Assembly: GCA_001661515.1 (NCBI GenBank)
Contig: LUVW01000028.1
Span: 100,994-164,993 of the forward strand
Source: Capniomyces stellatus
Lineage: Eukaryota; Kickxellomycota; Harpellomycetes; Harpellales; Legeriomycetaceae
Direction of reading: 5' to 3'
Length of the DNA stretch: 64,000 bases
The notes below the pieces were generated by a model, which was not told where the DNA came from, made no database searches, and was given only the letters and a program-made list of their open reading frames with translations. The translations under genes were made by a program, and so were the position numbers. Shown piece after piece: positions 37,218 through 48,407 of the stretch (positions are counted from its first letter, which is position 1; the number at the start of each line of letters is the position of its first letter).

Positions 37218-39146
37218 TTAGTTTGCAGGGGTTGGTGTAGAGACATTGTTGGTAGCAGAGTTTCCAGTAGGATTGGTGGCATAATCGCCAGAGTCAACCA
37301 GCTTAACAATCTTGCCAATAGCGATAGTTTTCCCCTCGTCTCTCAGGGTAAAGCGGCCAAGTTGGGGGAAATCAGCAAAACGCTCAACACAGGTTGGGGT
37401 GGCCAAAGAGAGTCTGGCAATACAGGCCTGACCCTTCTTGACAAACTGAGGAGGTTTTCTGGATTTTCTGCCCTTTTTGTCCATAAGGTGGAGCAAGTCA
37501 ACGAGTTCAACCTCCTCGATTGCGGTGTGGATGTGCAGGACGGCGTTGTACCCAGGCGCAATGATGTTTTTGGCATCGACAATGACGAGCTGTGCGTCAA
37601 AGGTGACGGAAGTTTTGCATGGCTGCTTCAAGTCACTCAACACGTTTCCTTCGCTCACATCTTCCTCCTCAATTCCTCTCAGTCTGATCCTGATATTGTC
37701 CCCGCAAATTCCCGACTCGATTTCCGTCTCGTCCTCCGAGTAAATCGTTGCAACTTCGCAAGTCCGTTTGTTGGGCATCATAACGAGCTTCTGTCCAATC
37801 TTCACGTACCCAGACTCGATTTTACCTCCAATAATCGTGCCCATATCCTTGTACTTTTCCATCACCGGCATTCTGAGTGGTGCATTCACCTTTCTCTCAA
37901 CTGCCGTCAGCCCGTCCAGAATCTCCAGTAACGAAGGCCCACTGTACCAGCTGCTCCCCGCACTTGTCGACCGGTCCTTCACATTCTCGCCCGTGTACCC
38001 AGACAGCGGCAAAAATATCAAATCCGTCTTGGGGTTGTACCCAGCACTCTTCAAAAACGGCGTCAACTTGCCTAGAATCTCGTCGTACCTCGCCTTGTCC
38101 CACTTGACTGTTGGGTCGTCCATCTTGTTTATCGCCACCACCAGCTGCTTCACCCCACTGGTCTTTGCCAACATCGCATGCTCTCTTGTTTGGCCTCCTC
38201 GGTCAAACCCTGTCTCAAACTCGCCCTTTCTCGCACTGATCACCAGCACTCCAACATCTGCCTGCGCTGCTCCACCCAACATCGATGGCACAAAGTTCTT
38301 GTGTCCTGGCGCATCCAATACTGTGTATCTTCTCTTGTCCGTTTCAAAAAACGCCTTTCCGCACTCCACCGTCTTGCCCTTTGCTCTCTCCTCCGTATTC
38401 GTATCAAGCGCCCAACTCAAGTACCAACTTTCTCTCCCCGCCTCCTTTGCATCCCGCTCATACTTTTCCATTGTTCTCTTGTCCACCATTCCTGTCAAAA
38501 ACAATATGTTTCCTCCCAACGTCGACTTCCCTGCATCTACATGCCCAATAAATATCACATTAAAGTGCTCCTTAAAGTGCTGGTTAAGCAACTCCTCCTC
38601 CTCTGCCACCGTAAGATCTGGCTCAATATCTTTTGCCGCAGCAATATTCACTTGGCTTGATGAATTGCTTGATACTATCGCCTTTTTAACTACTGCTACT
38701 GGTGCTGGTGTTGCTACTGCTACTGGTGCTGGTACTACTACTGGTGGTGTTTGTGTTTGCACTACTGGCGCAACTACTACCGGTGCCTGAACTGGTGCCT
38801 GAACTGGTACTACTACTGGTGCTTGTACTGGTGCTGGCATTGGGTTAGGAACTGAGGTTGGTGGTAGGTTTACAACTCTTGGTGCTGCGCCTCCCAAAGA
38901 CAAGTTCAACACTCTTGGTGCCCCTAAACTTGCCCCTGCTGGATTCCCACTTGATGGCTGCACTGACCTAGGGACAAATGCTGGTGCATGCGCTCTTAGT
39001 ATTGGCTTGAACTCTGCTGCTTTTGCATTGAGCTTCAGCTCTGTCGTTTTTTTGTTCAATTCATCCATCATTCGGCTCCCTTTCTTTGGTGCTTTGTCCG
39101 AATCAAACTCATCCATAAATCTACTACCCTTGCTAGTGTTGTCCAT
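37218..39146 (-). CDS. SUP35: Translation termination factor eRF3 (Sup35/GSPT)
   Basis: Intronless, 642 residues. The N-terminal extension (about 190 residues) carries two overlapping poly(A)-binding-protein motifs: LNAKAAEFKP (PAM2, residues 39-48) and a second, weaker RAHAPAFVP (51-59), as in animal GSPT. It then has an Ala/Pro/Val-rich linker rather than the Gln/Asn prion domain of Saccharomyces. The GTPase core has G1 GHVDAGKST (201-209), G3 DAPGHKNFV and G4 NKMD. Beta-barrel domains 2 and 3 follow, with the conserved GRFTLRDEGKTIAIGK near the end. eRF3 is the GTPase partner of eRF1 at stop codons. The close relative HBS1 lacks PAM2, so eRF3 is favoured. Confidence 0.96.
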   Translation of the reverse strand: MDNTSKGSRFMDEFDSDKAPKKGSRMMDELNKKTTELKLNAKAAEFKPILRAHAPAFVPRSVQPSSGNPAGASLGAPRVLNLSLGGAAPRVVNLPPTSVPNPMPAPVQAPVVVPVQAPVQAPVVVAPVVQTQTPPVVVPAPVAVATPAPVAVVKKAIVSSNSSSQVNIAAAKDIEPDLTVAEEEELLNQHFKEHFNVIFIGHVDAGKSTLGGNILFLTGMVDKRTMEKYERDAKEAGRESWYLSWALDTNTEERAKGKTVECGKAFFETDKRRYTVLDAPGHKNFVPSMLGGAAQADVGVLVISARKGEFETGFDRGGQTREHAMLAKTSGVKQLVVAINKMDDPTVKWDKARYDEILGKLTPFLKSAGYNPKTDLIFLPLSGYTGENVKDRSTSAGSSWYSGPSLLEILDGLTAVERKVNAPLRMPVMEKYKDMGTIIGGKIESGYVKIGQKLVMMPNKRTCEVATIYSEDETEIESGICGDNIRIRLRGIEEEDVSEGNVLSDLKQPCKTSVTFDAQLVIVDAKNIIAPGYNAVLHIHTAIEEVELVDLLHLMDKKGRKSRKPPQFVKKGQACIARLSLATPTCVERFADFPQLGRFTLRDEGKTIAIGKIVKLVDSGDYATNPTGNSATNNVSTPTPAN

Positions 39147-40861
39147 CTTTATCTTTTTTTTTTTTGTTACTTTCGCCTCTAATCTTTTGTTTTTCCTTTA
39201 TGGTAGCCTTCCCTGTTTGTTTTATTCTTTTTGTTTGTTTCCTACTGTCTATTATTTTACCAATCTAACTCGCTTGATCTGATGAAATAATTCCAAATTT
39301 AAACAACCCTTAATTCCAATTCTTGATCGGCCAATTTAAGAAAAATATTTTATTTTCTTTTTATAACAAAGCTATTTGTTTAATTTCAACCTCAAAACGG
39401 CACTTTTTTTTTTCTTTTTTTCCCTATCTTTTTTTTAAAAAAAATATATAATGGACTGTTGTTATTAACGATGATTAATATTGTGAAAAATACTGAAAAG
39501 CTATGGCTGTATTTTTAAGTTAAATCTTCACAATTTAATAGCTATCGAATCATTTTCCCATTTTACGGTTACCTAAACCTTCAATTTAAAATGGGCCAAA
39601 ACCTTTCAAGAAATTAATAATAGAAACAAAAAACTAATATTTGATTTATTGAATTAGTAATTTACCTTGTAATTTTCCAGTAGCACTTTTTAAAGCAGAC
39701 GTTGTTTTCTTTTGTGAAAAAAAACAGTTGTACCTTCAGGAATTCACCCAAAGCAAAATCAGGGTCAGCTTCGTTAAAGATGTCCCAATATCTTTACCTG
39801 ATTCATATTGCTGATTCTCCCTTGACATTCCAACGTCTGCGTATTTTTTTCAATTGTCGTTTAGGTATTTTGGCAAAACTGGATATTAGTAGCTATGTCG
39901 ACATATCATGTATAGCTCTTGGGCCTTTCTTTGGCTCCTTTATCTCATGGTATTTGATCTGAAAGTAATAGAATATCAACACTAAGAGAGATACTCTGAA
40001 TTAGCAACACCAAGAGATGTGATATCAAGAAACATAATCACACATCAAAAAGATTATTTAGTTAGCTTTAAGCCATGGAAACTAGAAACAAAACACCGCA
40101 TAACAGACATGTAGACACAAAAATATGTGTGTAAACATAGGTTACTCTGGCCACAGACATAACGAACTGTATCTTGCATTATCACATCTTCTATTCTCAT
40201 ATTCTATTCTCATATTCTATTCTCATATTCTATTCTCANNNNGGTCTAATCGGGTTTCAGTAACGTTTGCGGGGTTCTCTGTGATTCATATCACTGAACC
40301 TGAAGCTGGGATTCAGTTCAAATGATGTTTTAGTTGGTTTTATGCAGTTCTGTGTTGGGTAAGAGTGTTTGGACTTGGAAACCAGAGGATGGCAGGGTGA
40401 CAAGATGGCCCTTAACAAAGACACGCTGTGGCACACTCGCGGATAAACTCTGCCAAAATGATCAAACATAAGGTAAAATATATACACTCAGTGCCTTGAA
40501 TGTTTCTAGTAAATATTTATCCTCCAAAATTAGCTACTGGAGTTTAATCTGTGTCGTGAACCTGAACCTTTTTTGTTGCTGAAGATAAAATTCGGCTTTT
40601 GTCAAATCCAAGCAAGTAGAATAGTTACAAACACCACATAATACAAGTCAAATGCTCTTTTTCTTCAACTATTGTCTCTGCGCAACATGTCATCAGCAAT
40701 CCAAGTAGACTGCAGCAATAAAAGGGCAATGTATTGTTTGTAACTTATCAATCAATGAAACATAACAGAATAAAATAAAATAAAGTGTAGCACTTTCAGC
40801 TTTCCAGATAAAAAAAATACCGTTGAGGGGAAGCCGTTTAAAGCCATGCATCCGTCCGTGG
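39147..40861. other. Long AT-rich region with assembly gap
   Basis: 1.7 kb with no supported gene. It includes the eRF3 promoter (T-rich, right after 39146), a tandem repeat at 40188-40238, and four unresolved bases at 40239-40242 immediately after that repeat. Confidence 0.6.
40188..40238. repeat. 13-base tandem repeat abutting an assembly gap
   Basis: Nearly four copies of ATTCTATTCTCAT, perfect in the readable part, stop at an NNNN run. The true copy number is unknown. Confidence 0.9.
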
Positions 40862-41068
40862 CTAGAGTTGATCTACAGCATAATTAGTGCTGGAACCCCC
40901 GGCATTGGTTCTGGCTTCTCTTAGGAGCATTCCTCGCCATCCTTCAATAGCATCTTGGTGCAGGATAATGCTATACTTGTGTTTACCTTTCTTGATAAAG
41001 GCCACTGAAACTACAATCAATGTTGCTACCAAAAATGATAACATTGCCACTAAATGAACAAGAGACAT
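40862..41068 (-). CDS. Possible small single-pass membrane protein
   Basis: A 68-codon frame begins MSLVHLVAMLSFLVATLIVV and has one strong membrane helix (residues 5-26), a KKGKHK basic stop-transfer, and a mixed polar tail with WRGMLLREARTNAGGSS. Composition resembles a real protein more than neighbouring AT-rich frames do. No family is recognised, and an unseen intron could extend it. Confidence is low because of its length. Confidence 0.35.
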   Translation of the reverse strand: MSLVHLVAMLSFLVATLIVVSVAFIKKGKHKYSIILHQDAIEGWRGMLLREARTNAGGSSTNYAVDQL

Positions 41069-41439
41069 CGGCTCTTAGGATACTTGATTCGTATCAATAC
41101 ACCAACAATTCGTTCGTCACACAGCAAGACATATTTGATAGATATGTGGGCTGGTAAACATTCGCAACTTGCTTCAATCGACAGAAACAGCCCCCAACCT
41201 GCGAAACTCGTTTAACAAAACTGACCACTATATCTATAAATTGTATCTAATAATAGCAAACATCGTAAAATAACTTTGCATTTTGTTTGATTCACTTTTC
41301 TATTGTTACTGTTATAAATGATGATGTTTATTTAACGTCAACCACAGTTTAAAACAAAACATAGTAAAATGGAAAATGGAAAAGAATTAAACAAAGTAAA
41401 AAATAATAACAAACTGATAAATAGGAAAATGATGCTGGG

Positions 41440-44400
41440 CTAAATTCTTCCATCGCCTCTTGTATAGTACTCATTCAAATCAAAGCTGACACCGAGTCCT
41501 TTCAAAAAGAAGGAGCTGCTTGAGCTGTTTCCATCGCTAAACATCTTGAGCATATTCCTGATATCCCGCTTGAACGTGTTTATGGTGGATTCGACTTGGT
41601 CCGAATACTTTTGCCTTTGAGACTTGGGTTTCTGGGAGACCAGATCGTTGGCGGCTGAGGGATATTCGTTTGAGTGTAGGCTTGGGTAGCTGGTTTTCAG
41701 CTTGTTTGCAAACTCGGACAGTTTTTCAGCACCAGACTTCCCGACCCGATCCCTGTTATTGCTGTTTTCATTGTCGGTTTCTTCATTGTATCCGTCGTCG
41801 TGGGTTTCATCGTCTGATTGGGCCGAATTTTGGTCAACATCCATGTTCTGGTCATCCAACGACTTGGCATCCTTGTTCTTTTTCCTCCCAGCCTGGTAAA
41901 TCAGGTTGTACAGGGACTCGGAGGCCAGACAGAACTGGAAAATAGTGTCGAGAATATGCTCAATGGTATTTATGTAGTTGCGTTTCTTGCCTAACACCAT
42001 TCTCCGGACCTCGGTTATGTAGTTGTCATGCGCAGTTATCCACAGGTCCAAGTCCAAATCCTTCTTCAGCTCCAGGCTCGTATCGTCAGGACCTCCGCTG
42101 CTTGGCATGTACACTGTGTTCTTGAACTTTATATACGCGCCCTCAATGGCGTTCATGTAAATATACCTCTCCAGCTGCTGTACAAAATGCATCATTTCTC
42201 CACACCCGAGCTTCATTTTCTTCATCATTTGGCTGGTCTTTTGATCACTGGATTTTTGCTTCTTCTTGCTGTTTCTTCTTGTTCCGCTGTGTGCAGTCAA
42301 CTGTCTTTGCCACAGCAGGTGCAAGTAGTGCTCTATTCTCTTCAGTCTCAGCAAAAAAGTCGTCAATTCGTTGTATTTGAGCATTGTTGACTGCGGGATC
42401 ACATAGGTCAGCGGCTCGTCTATGTGGTACGTCAGTGGGAACGACGACCAGCCTATCATGTCCCCTTGAGCAATCGCATTTATTCTCACCGATATTCTTT
42501 CTGTGTACTCTGTCAAGTCGTACTGTGCATTTGAAGACCGAACCGCACCCTCAATTGCATTCATTATGTTGTGGTGCAGCAGCCGGCTTGACGGCTTATC
42601 CAGTTGTGTCCCCAGTGCTTCCACCAAACACAGCACAAAGTCTCCCTGCTCCATCAGCAAGTACTTTTTCATTGCTGCTACGTGTCCCATCAGCAGGTTC
42701 TTGGTCACCATCACCAACATCAACCTCTCGCTCACCTTTTGGTAAACTTGGTCAACAAACTCTTTTAACATTGTTGTATCTCCCAGATCTACATTTACAT
42801 TTATTTTATTCGTTTATTATCTAGCATTTATTATCTAGCATTTATTATCTAGCATTTACTATTTACATTTCCCATCATTTCTCTCTTACCTTGTGCTATG
42901 TCCTTGGTTGGCGCCTGTTTACTGATCCAGTCCGAATCTTGACACGCTATTTTTAAAAAACTCAACGACTTTCCAATAATAAATATTTTCCTTGTCAAGT
43001 CGCTGCTAATATACACTGGGATCTTTGACACATCTATTCTGTACCTACTAAACCACAACTCCTCTTGCTCTACCGAGTCCTTATCGTCGCTGACAAAAAA
43101 CTCTTTATATGGATCCTCCAGTTCACCCTCTGTTATCCATTGCTTCAATATTCTGTTGAATGGCTGCGATGACATGTTTAATATTTTTTTTGACACCTGC
43201 CTGACAAACGGCGATCCATTCAATGTAAATGTGTATATTTTTGATAATATTACTCCCCCTGAACTACCTATTTATTAAACCAAATTATATCAATCCAAAT
43301 CAATCCAAATCAATCCAAAATTGTTCTGACATCACCCTAAACCCTCAACAAATTAATCCCTATTCAACTAATCGACAAATCTTACTTTCGCCAGGTTCTG
43401 CTTCCTCATTATCCATATAAAATGAATCTATCATTGACGAAATAATTCGAAGCTGACGAACCGAACTCTGCAATTCTACATACAGCCTACGCAATGTCAA
43501 TCCATTGGTTGACTGGCCAGGCACCGAATCTTCCAGCACCAACGACTGCCTCTGCTCCAAATCTGCAACAAACTTGCTCAGCGCATGCAACTCCTCTGAC
43601 AATGCCAAACTAAAACTCTGCAATACACATCCACCATTTATTTCAATTATTTCAATTATAATAACCAAAATACCAACTGGGAACTTTCAACAATCGTTTT
43701 TCTTTTCTTTTTTTCTTTGCTAATTGCTAGTCGCGGTTTGCTTTACCTGTCTAACAAATCCTATTGACGACTCGGGTAATCCTATATAAAACTGCAATTT
43801 GTGAACCAGCTCTCCTACTTCAAGCAGCCTATCCAGCATGTGTATCGTTGGCTTGCTAACCTCTACTGAATCTTCAAATATGTAGCTGCTGCTTTCATAG
43901 TCCCACCGTATATACTTTCCATCCACTCCCTGAGCAACAAACAGCATGTCTCTAATCAACTCGCGTTCTGGGATTTTGTCGACTTTGGCTATTGTGTTTC
44001 AATCATTCCAGTCATTTGCATTAATACAATCAAGAATAAAACATTATCGCTTTTGGTTTGGCCGTATCCATAGTGTGCTATAAATCCTCTTACGAATCAA
44101 TTGATACATCAGCATCCCCTCCTGTACAGTCTCGCATTCCCTGCCTCTTCTTCCCTCCTGTTCTGTTGATCTCATTTCAACATCTCTTTCTGCATAACCA
44201 CTGCCGCCATATCTATTGGGTTTGTATCTGTTACCGTAGCTCATCCGTTCACTCAACGCTGCTGGTTCTTGGAAAACCATCATTGAGTTGTGCTTTGGCT
44301 TCTGCTTAAAACTTTCCACGCTCGCATTGAATGTCTCGTCATATAAACTCGCTCCTAAATTGCTCCTGTTGAATCCCGACTTATTGTAATCCCCCATTTC

Positions 44401-45112
44401 CGACAACACCTGCAAGATCGGCCCATAGTTTCTCCTGCCGTCCTGTTTTGTTTTCACATTATATTTTTATATTTAGCTGATTCTCCCAATCCAATTCATA
44501 AGCTTATAGCTGTTCAAGCTTCAAAGTCGTTAAATTGCATTGTAGGGATTTAAATCACTTACATTTCTTTTAAGTTTCTCAAAACTTCTTTTGAATTCAA
44601 TCGATTTTTTCGCTGTGCTGTCTTGTCTCAACACTATTACATCATTTTGCCAATCAATTACACATTACATTATTTATATCTACACCGCTGCTCTTGTCGC
44701 TTTTTTTAAAAAATAAAAAAGGAATTGATAAAAATAAAAACTTCGATTTTGTACTTTATTTGCTATTAAGTTTAATAACTGCATTTACATTTCTTTTGTA
44801 TCTCTTCAACTACAGATCCCTCGGATTTATTCATTTGACCCATATTGCTATTTGTACACACATAGTATTGACCGCGTTTTAGTTTTGGAACAAACAGACA
44901 TTAGATAATAGAAAAATAAAGGTAAGCTATTGCTTAACAACTGGAGTTCTTGTCTGCAAACTCGGATTTCTAATTTACCTTGACAAAATCTGCTTGCACA
45001 ATCCCACAAGGTTTCCCCGGTGAATCTCTTCTTGCAAAGGATTGTTTGGATTTCTACTACCCAAAAACTCATTCACCAATACATTTAATTCCTCCTCTAG
45101 TGGTGTAGACAT
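41440..45112 (-). CDS. Gamma-tubulin complex component 2 (GCP2/Spc97)
   Basis: Seven exons: 45112-44979, 44626-44563, 44442-44094, 43988-43747, 43617-43386, 43258-42890, 42788-41440; phases agree; 912 residues. The N-terminal GRIP1 region begins at PKVDKIPERELIRDMLFVAQ with GKYIRWD, then GELVHKLQFYIG, and LKQWITEGELEDPYKEFFV. The C-terminal GRIP2 domain starts near residue 464, with MKKYLLMEQGDFVLCLVEAL and WQRQLTAHS, and binds gamma-tubulin. The last exon ends in a Ser-rich tail and carries an acidic insert (MDVDQNSAQSDDETHDDGYN). GCP2 and GCP3 form the base of microtubule-nucleating complexes at spindle pole bodies. The EGELEDPYxEFFV motif and the MDQGDF-type motif favour GCP2 over GCP3. 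Confidence 0.93.
42812..42853. repeat. 14-base tandem repeat in GCP2 intron 6
   Basis: Three copies of ATTTATTATCTAGC, the first with one mismatch, lie inside the 101-base intron between exons 6 and 7, so the repeat makes up about 40% of it. Confidence 0.85.
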
Positions 45113-46095
45113 GTTTCTCTGCCTACCTCGCAATAATCTGGCTTAAGGATCGTTGGTTTCGTTTGAATATTAGATTTTATTATATTTCGTTGTTATGGGG
45201 GCCTTTTTTTGGTGGAGTTTAGATAAGTCTCGCTTTAACTCACTTCCTTTGGATATTCTGTCCTAAAAATCGGATTTTACTGAACTGGATTGAGTTTTAC
45301 ACTTTATATTATATGCTTGTAATTATTTGTTGTTGCTTTTTGCAATTATTTGATTAAAAAGGAATGGCAGCTAGTAAATAGCAAACCGGACTCCATTGTT
45401 TACTTTTATCAAAACGAATTACGATTTTTCACTCTTTCCTTTTGAATTTCAAACTGCCTCAATATTGTAAACATACCGATCGTTTTAATTGGTCAAAGCG
45501 TTTACCTTTCACTTCAATTTCTCAAACCCACAAAACCAGCGATATTTATGATCCATAAAAACAATAATAATTAAATCCCAGTTAATACAGCTTTGAACGG
45601 TATTGGTTTTACACTTTCAAATCATCTACTGTTTCCAGTAGCCATATGTAGTTTAGCGCGTGGCACTGTGTTTACTTGATCCACCAACATCCACAAACTG
45701 ACTAATTGAACCAATATCAACCCACCACCACACTCCTGTTAAAAGTAAAAAAGCTAAAAATAGCAGGTAAACGATTTAAAGCCAACTTCAAAAGGGTACT
45801 TGGATCCAACACAGATATTGAGTATATTTTAGTATCAAAACACCGAACAGTAGTATAGGTTTGGCAACGTGATATACCAAATAGTTTACAGTTACAGTTA
45901 CAGCCACAGTTATAGCCATGGTTACAGTTATAGCCACAGTTACAGTTACAGTTACGGCTGTCCTTTTTTGCAAAAGTTTGGTTTTTTATGTTCTCATTAG
46001 TGTATCAGGACTAATTTTTATGGGAATTTTGGGTAATTTTTTTCGAAAAGCTTGGGTATTTAGCTAATATATTAATAATTAGTGGTTAAATAGCC
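45113..46095. other. Intergenic region upstream of GCP2
   Basis: About 1 kb, AT-rich, presumably the GCP2 promoter and perhaps that of a rightward small gene. It contains a degenerate ACAGTT repeat at 45886-45956. No gene is seen. Confidence 0.5.
45886..45956. repeat. Degenerate hexamer repeat (ACAGTT / ACAGCC)
   Basis: About 12 hexamer units alternating ACAGTT, ATAGCC and ACAGCC. It gives an artificial Val/Thr open frame on the minus strand, which is not a gene. Confidence 0.8.
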
Positions 46096-46604
46096 ATGTT
46101 GGTCAAATTAGTGAAACCAAACACTGAATATTTTAGGGTTACTGGTGCTTTTGATTTGACTACACAGACTGGAAAGGTAAGAATTAAGCTAAATTTGAGT
46201 TACAGCGATGACTCTGTGTAAAAACAAAGCCGGATTTGCTGCTTTTTTTTCAGGCTTGAGTGGTTCAACTAGGCAGTGTTATTTTAATTTGAATGGTCTT
46301 TGGCGAAATACAAAGAGTCAAGGTGGATTTAGTAGACTATTCTAAAACGACTAGTTTGTCTTGTTGCAGGTTTGTTCTAATACTAGCTTGTTTTAAAACG
46401 ACTAGTTTGTCTTATTGTTAGTTTATTCTAATACTAGTTCGTTCTATTTCTTGATTATACAGGATTCCAGACTCAATACCGGGCCAGACTAACAATAATC
46501 CTGAAAAGCTGAATGATGTTGTTTCCAAGCAAATCAAATTTCTTTGTAGTGCAGGTTGCAAAACTAAAGCAGGCAAGAATAAAAAAGGAAAAAAAAATAA
46601 GTAA
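46096..46604 (+). CDS. Possible small three-exon gene with a basic C-terminus
   Basis: Model: 46096-46176, 46323-46369 and 46463-46604, joined in phase, giving 89 residues. Exon 1 (MLVKLVKPNTEYFRVTGAFD) and exon 3 (IPDSIPGQTNNNPEKLNDVV through a Lys-rich end, KNKKGKKNK) read like protein, and the donor after exon 1 is a good GTAAGA. Exon 2 is less certain, since its acceptor (TCAAG) lacks a pyrimidine tract. A small beta-rich body with a Lys-rich tail recalls SRP9/SRP14-type RNA-binding subunits, but I cannot align it convincingly. A 51-base direct duplication covers the exon 2 donor. Confidence 0.35.
46343..46444. repeat. 51-base direct duplication
   Basis: Two adjacent copies with period 51 start with TAAAACGACTAGTTTGTCTT and end with TTCTAATACTAG plus flank. 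They differ at several positions. Copy 1 has TTGCAGGTTTG where copy 2 has TTGTTAGTTTA. Confidence 0.85.
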
Positions 46605-48407
46605 TAGGGAAAAAAAAACTAGTCAAGTAAACGAAAAAAGTTGAAATCCTCAAGCGGGAAATGGTGGCAGGAATTGATTTGCACCGCGATTGTTTGGCTA
46701 GAAAAAAAATGGGTTGATTGATTCAAGGTGCACTTTTAGAACAATTGAAAATGCTGCTAAACAATGAGACTAGGGCAATTTCAAGAGGCAAGCAGGATAA
46801 TGGATTTGATTGAATCGATGGACTGAAAAACGATTGATTCCATTTTATTTTCAATCGGTTGGCAAAGGAAAAAGATCATTGTATAACTAGAATGAAGGGA
46901 AATGAGCAAAGAAAAGTAATTTAAATAAAATATAATAAAATGGGTTGGATGAGTAATGTGGTAAGTTGAGCAGCTTTATTGTTGTGTGATGCAGCGCAAT
47001 TGGCAAGGAACGATTTGTAACAAAGAGAACCAGTTGTTATGGGGTGCAAGTACGCAGTGTTAACAAGGTAAAGGGATGAGGTGCGTTGAGCAAAGTATTG
47101 GAGAAGGACTTGTTTAGACAAGCAGAGGAAATGAAAATACGTATAAACCAAGAAAGAAAAAGAAAAGACTTTAATGATATATGTTATTTTTATTCAAATA
47201 ATTGAATTTGCATTTAGAGTATGGGCTACTTTATACCAAGGTAATATAATAATAACAGCGGCATGGGCGGATAAACAAAATCGATTGTTGAGTAGCATGA
47301 GTAGTGGAACAAAGTGGTGTGAGTGGGGAGGAGGGATTGGTGGTTATGGTTGTATAAATAGGCAAATTACGTGGGTTTAAGAGATGTATGTATTTATTTT
47401 CAAAATAAAAACAAAAATAGGATTTGGATTTGGATGCAAATACAAGTTGCTAATGCAAAAAAAAAAAAAAAGCGTAGTGATGATAATGAGAGCTGTAGAG
47501 AGCCCTTTTTTTAAACACCAAGCCCAGTTATGATTGATGGGTGACATTGATGTACAGGATTTCTGTTCTAGAGTAAATTAGAGCTACTGATTGTTCAGGA
47601 AATTGAGATAATTGTTCAGGGATAGAATAAAAAAGCAAAAGGAAATAACAAAAAGAAGAAATAAAATTCAGGGTAATTAGAACAATATGGATTTCTTCCA
47701 AATAGGTACATTATTTAATTATAACAATTATTATATAATTCTTGGTATTAATTAAGGTTGTCGCAAATATGAAATTCAGCTTGGGATATTTTTTATTTTG
47801 ACTTTTTTAATGAAGATTTTTTTTAGCTTAGACCAAATTATTAGGTATAAGCCATTTGTTTTCTTTTATTATTTTTTAAAATGAAAAGAGGTAAAATAGG
47901 CAAATAAAAATAAAAAAAGCAGAATAGTAAACAAAATAACAAAAAGATAATTATTCCATTTACAATCTAAAATACTTCAAGGTAGGTTAATTCACGGAAT
48001 GTGTTATATTCAAGTCTAGTATATGCCACAATAGACATGCTTGTAGTTTAACACCTTTTTTTTAATAAAAAAAACAAGAGCTAAACAAGAGCCAGAACAA
48101 AATAGCAGAAGCTAAAACAAAAGCAAAAAACAAAAGATAAACAAAACACTTAACAAAGTAGGATATCCGAGTGGAGAGAGAGAAAAAAAAAGAGAGAATA
48201 AAACTGTTTTAAATTAATTGACCTTTTGAAATATTTACAATAAGGGCTTCACTTGTTCTATCCACCTCTTTCTTTCTTTCCTCTATCACTAAATATATAT
48301 ATAAAAAAAGAAGTTGAACCGCCTTTTAATAACAGTTTTATCAAAACAAAAAACAAACTACAGTCTAATAATAATAGCTAGTAAAAAAACAGTACCCAAA
48401 ATAAACA
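46605..48407. other. Intergenic region upstream of septin gene
   Basis: 1.8 kb, AT-rich with many A tracts. Short open frames at 46921-47151 (-) and 47174-47380 (+) overlap nothing recognisable and show no domain. A CT-rich patch and TATA-like sequence lie just before the septin start. Confidence 0.5.
48294..48306 (+). promoter_or_regulatory. TATA-like element of the septin gene
   Basis: TATATATATAAAA lies about 100 bases before the ATG at 48408 and just after a CTTT-rich patch, an arrangement common in fungal promoters. Confidence 0.4.

Noticed and set aside
37768..38790. 340-codon plus-strand frame
   Set aside because: Antisense to eRF3, whose GTPase motifs are unambiguous.
39661..39960. 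A minus-strand frame with protein-like stretches (YWDIFNEADPDFALGEFLK; AKIPKRQLKKIRRRWN) interrupted by three stops, possible pseudogene
   Set aside because: Three stops in 100 codons is not unusual for AT-rich spacer, the plus strand is also open for 86 codons here, and no family could be named.
45788..45973. Open frame of Val/Thr repeats on the minus strand
   Set aside because: It is produced by the ACAGTT-type microsatellite and has no other protein features.
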